A stretch of DNA of 64,000 nt, taken from NCBI RefSeq assembly GCF_016862455.1, contig NZ_BOMZ01000001.1, forward strand, positions 40,038 to 104,037. Reading direction: 5' to 3'. Below the pieces are notes generated by a model. It saw only the letters and a program-made list of their open reading frames with translations. It made no database searches and was not told the origin of the DNA. Below are positions 59,629 to 64,000 of this stretch, piece after piece. Positions within the stretch are counted from its first letter, which is position 1. Every line of letters starts with the position of its first letter. The DNA comes from Actinoplanes utahensis (GTDB lineage: Bacteria > Actinomycetota > Actinomycetes > Mycobacteriales > Micromonosporaceae). A program made the translations under genes and the position numbers.

Positions 59629-60269
59629 GACCGGCGGGCGCAGGCGGCGTACGTCGCGGCGTCCAGAGGGATCGACCGGGTGCCGGGCACCGCCCGGTGC
59701 GGATGAGGCCGGTCGCAGACCGGGAAGGCGGAGTAGAGGGCGTACCGCCGGCCCTGCTCCAGGTGCACCTCGGCGAGCTGGCGCACCAGCGGGCCGAAAT
59801 CCGCGTCCTGGGAGAGGATGACCAGCGTCGAATAGTCCTGCCGCCAGGCGCCGTTGAGCGCGAGCGCGGCCAGTTTGATGTCGGCGCCCTTCTCCTTGCG
59901 GCGACCGGCGATCGGGTTCACGTGCTCGCAGTGCGGGCAGACGACCTTCCGGTCGACCGGGGAGCCGCAGCCGCCGCAGGACATGTCGGAGTAGCGGAAT
60001 TTCGCGTGCTCGTGCCGCACCCCGGCGTTGTGCAACCCGCGCAGCCGTTTGCGCCAGGTCATGAACTCGGGCAGCTCGCCCGGCTCGTTCCGGTTGGGCA
60101 GGGCCATCACCACGGCGACGTCGACGAGTGTCTCCTCGCCGGTCCGGGGCGCGAGGTGGGCGGCCAGCCGGTCGATCGGGAAGGTCCGCGCGAGGTCGAA
60201 CCCGAGGCACGAGCTGGTGGAAAGGTAGTGGTTCCAGCCGTCGACCAGAACGAGACAACCACGCGCCAT
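59625..60269 (-). CDS. NYN-domain ribonuclease with zinc ribbon
   Basis: A 214-residue PIN-like nuclease of the NYN (LabA/DUF88) group. ATG 60269 follows AGAGG by seven bases. Acidic active-site residues are in place: LVDGWNHYL near the N-terminus, EKGADIKLAALAL in the middle and ILSQDADFGPLV further on. A zinc ribbon (SCGGCGSPVDRKVVCPHC) is inserted before the KGAD helix and may bind RNA. Its stop shares the palindrome CTAG with the stop of the convergent HEPN gene (overlap 59625-59628). It lies downstream of the cyclase gene on the same strand. Confidence 0.9.
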   Translation of the reverse strand: MARGCLVLVDGWNHYLSTSSCLGFDLARTFPIDRLAAHLAPRTGEETLVDVAVVMALPNRNEPGELPEFMTWRKRLRGLHNAGVRHEHAKFRYSDMSCGGCGSPVDRKVVCPHCEHVNPIAGRRKEKGADIKLAALALNGAWRQDYSTLVILSQDADFGPLVRQLAEVHLEQGRRYALYSAFPVCDRPHPHRAVPGTRSIPLDAATYAACARRS

Positions 60270-60290
60270 GTCAGCACCTCTTGGGGAAGG

Positions 60291-60306
60291 AAAAACCCCG
60301 CCGGGG
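60291..60306 (-). promoter_or_regulatory. Terminator-like hairpin in the NYN leader
   Basis: On the minus strand CCCC-GGC-GGGG is followed directly by TTTTT, ending 22 bases before the NYN start codon. A U-tract hairpin is rare in this GC-rich DNA. It could end read-through from the cyclase gene or act as an attenuator. Confidence 0.5.
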
Positions 60307-60423
60307 ACCGAATGGGCTCTTTGCAGAGTCGGCGCTAGCGACGGGGGCACGCCCAGCCTATCAAGGAGCGGGCGGCAGCTCCATGGCCGAAAGTCCCCCG
60401 TACGGCGTACCCGAATGTCCGAT

Positions 60424-60450
60424 GGGGACCTCCACGTCCCGGAGGCCCCC
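60424..60450 (-). terminator. Terminator of the cyclase gene
   Basis: A hairpin with arms GGGGACCTCC and GGAGGCCCCC (one mismatch) and a 7-nt loop starts 13 bases past the cyclase stop codon. Confidence 0.55.
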
Positions 60451-60462
60451 ACCGTCAGCCGG

Positions 60463-61647
60463 TCACGCCGCCGCTTGCATCTCCGGCAGCTCGATCTCCT
60501 CGGCGACACCCCCCTTCTCGTTGGCGCCGACCTTGAAGCTGAGCAGGGTGCCCGGCGCGTGGCCCTGCACCGCGGCCCGGGAGGTGAAGACGTGATGGGA
60601 GTTGCCGAGCCCGTCGGCGACCCGCAGCCAGCCGTGCGCCTTGCCCTCCGGCAGCCGCAGCGTCCCCTCGGCGTAGTCGCCGACCACCAGGATGCCGACG
60701 GCGGACCGCTTGTGGCCGGTGTCGGCCCGGCCGGACGCGACGAAGGCCGCCCGGCTGCCGACGGTCAGCGTCTCGGCGGCGTCCTCCGGGTAGACCATGT
60801 GGTTGCCGCGGAAGTAGAAGTCCTCGCCGGTCCGCTGGTCACGGAGGAAACCGAAGTTGGCCTCCGGCTTCCAGCAGGTCACCTCCCCCACGTGCCGCTC
60901 CTCCGGGGCGCCGGCCCGGCCGGCCTGACGCACGACGGTCAGCTGCGTGGCGACCGGCGCGGCGGCCGTGCGCATCCGGTCCGCGGTGCTGGTCACCCCC
61001 TCCGACTTCAGGCCGTGCAGCTGCTGGTCCCAGAAGACCTCGAAGTAGTCGACCGGCTGGTCGAAACCTTTGAGCGGGATGCGCTGGATGTCACCCTGAT
61101 ACTGCTCCGGAGCCCGCCCGAGCGCCGTGCCGACGCGGCTGGCGATCCGGGTCATGTTCGCCGCGGCCGCGGTCGCCCGGTCGATGAGGATGCCCTTGGG
61201 CGATGCCGCGTCACACAGCCGACGCGCCTTGTCGGCCACCATCCCGACGTAGTCACGGCCGCCGGTCGGGGTCTCGAACGCGACGATCGGTCCGGTGCTG
61301 ACGCCCACACTGCAGTTGAAGTCGATCGCGCCCTTGCCGCCGGTACGCCCCTGGTTGGCGTCGTTGATCGCCTCCTGCACCTGGATCGCCATGTTCACCG
61401 CCTCGGTGGCCCGGTCGCCGTCGAAGGAGATCATGATGCCGTCGCCGAGGTACTTGATCTCGGCGTCCGGGTTGGCGCGGAACGCGATCGTGGTCACGGT
61501 GTCGTACAGGAAACCCAGCGAGGGCAGCCAGCCCGCCTCCGGCTGCTGCTCCTTCATCGCGGTCGAGCCGACCTGATCGATGAAGACGACGGAACGGTCC
61601 TCGCGGGACTGCGGGTCCGCGAACGAGTCACGAAGCTGAGTGGTCAT
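60463..61647 (-). CDS. Class III nucleotide cyclase fused to cold-shock-like domains
   Basis: A 394-residue protein. ATG 61647 follows AGG by six bases. The cyclase domain (about 18-215) has the two metal aspartates, D24 in VFIDQVGST and D69 in KYLGDGIMISF. It also has the FNCSVGVSTGPIVAF strand and DYVGMVADKARRLCDA, where the usual Asn of the transition-state pair is replaced by Asp while the Arg remains. Two beta-barrel segments follow: GEVTCWKPEANFGFLRD with GEDFYFRGNHM (about 255-320, clearly cold-shock-like), and GTLRLPEGKAHGWLRVADG with HHVFTSRAAV (about 330-390). It may make a cyclic nucleotide in response to, or while bound to, nucleic acid. Product and partner are unknown. Confidence 0.85.
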   Translation of the reverse strand: MTTQLRDSFADPQSREDRSVVFIDQVGSTAMKEQQPEAGWLPSLGFLYDTVTTIAFRANPDAEIKYLGDGIMISFDGDRATEAVNMAIQVQEAINDANQGRTGGKGAIDFNCSVGVSTGPIVAFETPTGGRDYVGMVADKARRLCDAASPKGILIDRATAAAANMTRIASRVGTALGRAPEQYQGDIQRIPLKGFDQPVDYFEVFWDQQLHGLKSEGVTSTADRMRTAAAPVATQLTVVRQAGRAGAPEERHVGEVTCWKPEANFGFLRDQRTGEDFYFRGNHMVYPEDAAETLTVGSRAAFVASGRADTGHKRSAVGILVVGDYAEGTLRLPEGKAHGWLRVADGLGNSHHVFTSRAAVQGHAPGTLLSFKVGANEKGGVAEEIELPEMQAAA

Positions 61648-61733
61648 GGTGAGCCTGCCTCTCTGGTGCTGCCGGAGGTGATGACGAGCCGTGCCGCACC
61701 CTTCTAACGGACAGGGGATCCCGCCCCGATTCC

Positions 61734-61761
61734 TTGACACCGGGCGTCGCCTGGGTAACGT
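61734..61761 (+). promoter_or_regulatory. Sigma-70-type promoter of the 61876 gene
   Basis: A consensus TTGACA (61734-61739), 16-bp spacer and TAACGT (61756-61761) would give a leader of about 108 nt before ATG 61876. Confidence 0.6.
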
Positions 61762-61875
61762 GGGAGAGCCGATCGATCGGCAACCGAGCCTCGAGCTCAC
61801 TACTGCGCCTCGCGCAGGACGCGCCGGCCACCGTGGCCGAACCCACCTTGTGGGGTTCTCCTCAGGAGCGCGTCC

Positions 61876-62829
61876 ATGTCTTCCTCGTTCTGCCCCGCCA
61901 CCAGCAACTGCCTGCCCCGGACCGCCGTCATCGCCTGGAGCGTCACGCGCCCGGCACGACACGCCCGGCACGAGGGGCACCGGACCGGCGCCTGCCGCAC
62001 CACCGCCCCGTTCGGCCCGCACGACCCCGGCGCCCGGCTCCCCCGTCAGATCTGCGAGAGCACCGGCTGCGTGGACCTGTTCCTGGACGTGTGGCTGCAC
62101 GCGCACACGGCGATGCACGCCAAGTTCGGTGACCCCGCCGCCGGTGACATCGACATGGCGCTCGCCTACTTCCACGCCACCGCGCGCGCCCAACTGCAGG
62201 AGATCGGCCGCCGAGGGCGCGCGGCGCGGGGCGGCGTCGCCAAACCACAGCGCAACGACGGGGTGATCGGCCGGGTCGCCCGGTCCTTCGGCGATCCCTG
62301 GCTGGCCGACGTGTTCCGGTTCCTGCTCGGCTACGCCGCCTCCACCGGCGGCGAGGCGGACGGCTGGCCACTGGACGTGCTCGCCCTGCGCAAGTCCGCC
62401 CGGGACGGCGTCGAACGCCCGGCCGGCGGCACGGCGACCCGGGCGGAACTGCGCGCCGACGTGGCGGCCTGCCTCGACGGGATCCGCCGGGAGGCGGGCG
62501 ACGGCTGGCTGTACGAGTACCTGCTGCTACCGCTGGCCAACCGGGGCGCCGTGGCGCCGCTGCCGGACGACCTGGAACCGGCCGGGCCCGACGGCGATCC
62601 CGGCGATGCGGCCCTCGACGACGCGGCCGCCACGATGCTCGACGACCTGCTGCGCCGGGTCCGGTCCGGCGCCAGCCCGCAGGACGCGCTCCGGTCCGCC
62701 GTGGCCGCATGGTTCGGCGACGAACCGCACCCGGCGCACTGGGCCCGCCGGAGCACCGACGACCTCGCCGTGCGGCGGCTCGCCAAGGCGCTCCTCGCGG
62801 ATCTCACCCCGGAACTGAAGGCGGCGTGA
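61876..62829 (+). CDS. Hypothetical protein divergent from the cyclase
   Basis: A 317-residue protein not recognised with certainty. ATG 61876 follows AGGAG by seven bases. The first 60 residues are Cys/His/Arg-rich. CVDLFLDVWLHAHTAMHAKF followed by MALAYFHATARAQLQEIGRRGRAARGG recalls the region 2 core of ECF sigma factors, but the C-terminal part (FRFLLGYAASTGGEADGWP, DDLLRRVRSGASPQDALRSAV) does not fit region 4. A divergent promoter region is shared with the nucleotide cyclase, so joint control is plausible. The gene ends at a strong hairpin. Confidence 0.7.
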   Translation: MSSSFCPATSNCLPRTAVIAWSVTRPARHARHEGHRTGACRTTAPFGPHDPGARLPRQICESTGCVDLFLDVWLHAHTAMHAKFGDPAAGDIDMALAYFHATARAQLQEIGRRGRAARGGVAKPQRNDGVIGRVARSFGDPWLADVFRFLLGYAASTGGEADGWPLDVLALRKSARDGVERPAGGTATRAELRADVAACLDGIRREAGDGWLYEYLLLPLANRGAVAPLPDDLEPAGPDGDPGDAALDDAAATMLDDLLRRVRSGASPQDALRSAVAAWFGDEPHPAHWARRSTDDLAVRRLAKALLADLTPELKAA

Positions 62830-62884
62830 CCGGCCGGTCCGATCCCGGGCGCCGCCGGCCGGGCGCCCCGGGCTGAGCCGTCCC

Positions 62885-62917
62885 GGCCCGGCGACCGAAC
62901 CCCCCGGTCGCCGGGCC
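62885..62917 (+). terminator. Hairpin terminator
   Basis: A perfect 13-bp stem (62885-62897 with 62905-62917, GGCCCGGCGACCG) with a 7-nt loop lies 56 bases after the 61876 gene. Confidence 0.75.
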
Positions 62918-62947
62918 CTGCCATTGATCCGACGACTCTCCCCCGGA

Positions 62948-63085
62948 CAGGCGGCTCCCGGTCGGCCCGCCCCCGAGCGGGCGGCTCCAGGTCGGCCCAC
63001 CCGCAAGCAGGCGGCTCCAGGTCGGCCCACCCGCAAGCAGGCGGCTCCTGGTCGGCCCACCCGCGAGCGGGTGGCCCCCGGTGGG
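62948..63085. repeat. 30-bp tandem repeats (four and a half units)
   Basis: Four consecutive 30-bp units (62948, 62978, 63008, 63038), each with GGCGGCTCC and GGTCGGCCCACCC elements, plus a decayed fifth. There are no spacers. They sit between the convergent 61876 and 63111 genes, where no other gene was seen. Confidence 0.9.
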
Positions 63086-63110
63086 ACGAGAGCACCGGGC
63101 CACTGCGCTG

Positions 63111-63725
63111 TCAGCCGGGCAGGCCCATCGTCACCGTGACGGTCACTCCGGACGGGCCGCTGCGGACCTCCAGGCTGTCGGTCATCTCCCTGGCGAGGAA
63201 CAGCCCACGCCCGCCCGCCGACCGGGCGCCGGCGAGCGTGCCGACCCGTCGAGGATCACCGGTCAGGCCCGGGCCGCGGTCGCTCACCACACAGACGAGC
63301 GCCGACCCGGAACGGTGCAGCCGCACCCGGGCCCAACCGCCGCCGTGCCGGACCGCATTGGTCATCAGCTCCTGCACCGCGAGCACGAAGCCCGCCGTGA
63401 CCTGGTCGGCGAGTCCGGCGCCGGCCGCCGCGATCCCGATCTCCCGGCGCACCGCACGCAGCCTGGCGCGCGTGACGATCCGGCTGAACGGCATCGGTGG
63501 CACGGGCACCGGCACCGAGCCGGCATCGGAGAGCACGCTGCCCGTCCGCGGGTGGGCGGCGTGCCGGCTCGCGGTCTCCGCGACGACCTCGACCGCGGTG
63601 GCCACCACCGCTGACGCCTTGACCCGCAAGGCGGCCGCCTGGGCGACCAGGTCCTCGGAGCGTTGAAGCTGCGCCGCGAGGTCGAGGGGCGGAGGGACCG
63701 CGTACGCCGGAAGCTCGTCCGCCAT
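63111..63725 (-). CDS. RsbW-type anti-sigma / ATP-binding protein
   Basis: A 204-residue HATPase_c_2 protein. An N-terminal helical region (LAAQLQRSEDLVAQAAALRVKAS in two helices) precedes the ATPase fold. FVLAVQELMTNAVRHGGG is the N-box, SDRGPGLTGDP the G1 box, and SAGGRGLFLAREMTDSLEV the G2 box. Such proteins phosphorylate STAS partners or bind sigma factors. ATG 63725 is preceded by GGAG in the leader. It stands apart from any STAS gene, so the partner is unknown. Confidence 0.88.
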   Translation of the reverse strand: MADELPAYAVPPPLDLAAQLQRSEDLVAQAAALRVKASAVVATAVEVVAETASRHAAHPRTGSVLSDAGSVPVPVPPMPFSRIVTRARLRAVRREIGIAAAGAGLADQVTAGFVLAVQELMTNAVRHGGGWARVRLHRSGSALVCVVSDRGPGLTGDPRRVGTLAGARSAGGRGLFLAREMTDSLEVRSGPSGVTVTVTMGLPG

Positions 63726-63910
63726 CGGCTCTCCTCGAACACACAGCCGCTGTCACGCGGCGCTCGCCACTTCCCCGGCCTCATCGCCGGGTCAAGAGTC
63801 TCACGCCCGCGCTCCCCCGACCGGGTCCGGCGGCCCCACCGGCACCATTCGTCGCGGGCCCGTACCGCGGCACGACACGACGGCGGCACGGCACGACGCG
63901 ACGCGACGCG

Positions 63911-64000
63911 ATGCGGCACGGCGCGATGCGGCACGGCGCGATGCGGCACGGCGCGATGCGGCACGGCGCGATGCGGCACGGCGCGATGCGGCACGGCGCG
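63911..64000. repeat. Six perfect 15-bp tandem repeats at the window edge
   Basis: Six identical copies of ATGCGGCACGGCGCG fill 63911-64000 and run off the end. Decayed CGACG-rich versions begin near 63876. The DNA between 63726 and 63875 shows only the leader of the 63111 gene. On the complement the array would encode repeats of PHRAV. Confidence 0.95.

Noticed and set aside
60463..61647. Calling the cyclase a Pycsar system
   Set aside because: No recognisable cyclic-nucleotide-binding TIR or membrane effector is adjacent, and the active site deviates; the label would be speculation.
62948..63085. CRISPR-like 30-bp repeats
   Set aside because: Units are contiguous with no unique spacers and no cas gene is in the window.

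Overview
The window is very GC-rich DNA from a soil-type actinobacterium. The mix fits a Micromonosporaceae-like genome (Actinoplanes and relatives): secreted cellulose-active enzymes under GGGAGCGCTCCC operators, an XRE/DUF5753 regulator carrying TTA codons, a Methyltransf_19 enzyme, SpoIIE/STAS/anti-sigma partner-switching proteins, c-di-GMP proteins, a Ser/Thr kinase and HEPN/NYN proteins. The genus is an inference. No rRNA, tRNA, integrase, transposase or phage gene was seen.

Positions 1-6.5 kb: a secreted protein, an alkaline phosphatase, and a LuxR-type two-component pair divergent from an ABC exporter. Positions 6.5-16 kb form a polysaccharide-degradation island: a ricin-lectin/beta-helix protein, an AA10 LPMO, a GH5-FN3-CBM2 cellulase and another TIM-barrel glycosidase. 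It is interrupted by a methyltransferase and an XRE regulator. The LPMO and cellulase each carry a CebR-type palindrome. A third copy lies at 37.3 kb, upstream of a secreted seven-repeat RCC1-like propeller.

Positions 16-32 kb hold an ATC-hydrolase-like protein, a full-length PAS-GGDEF-EAL protein, a SpoIIE phosphatase, an AhpD-like peroxidase, a frameshifted secreted protein, a MarR regulator with a Cys/His-rich tail, two DUF2382 stress proteins, a GT87 glycosyltransferase, a zinc metalloprotease, a Ser/Thr kinase and a glutamate-synthase-like flavoprotein. Positions 32-48 kb hold a TetR/MFS pair with an elaborate shared operator, M48 and M23 peptidases, a broken EAL gene, a patatin-like phospholipase, a pentapeptide-repeat protein and a nucleotidyltransferase remnant.

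Positions 48-53 kb hold a 1347-residue sensor kinase/receiver/SpoIIE/anti-sigma kinase fusion, translationally coupled to a STAS protein. Positions 53.6-62.8 kb are the most unusual part. A 1485-residue Sm-like/TPR/P-loop protein overlaps a P-loop protein with a C-terminal HEPN (Swt1-like) RNase motif. Converging on this pair is a NYN-domain RNase with a zinc ribbon. Upstream of the NYN gene on the same strand is a class III nucleotide cyclase fused to cold-shock-like domains. Divergent from the cyclase is an unrecognised protein. I read this as a candidate RNA-targeting conflict or stress-response locus; that is inference. The window ends with an anti-sigma-type ATPase and perfect 15-bp tandem repeats running off the edge.
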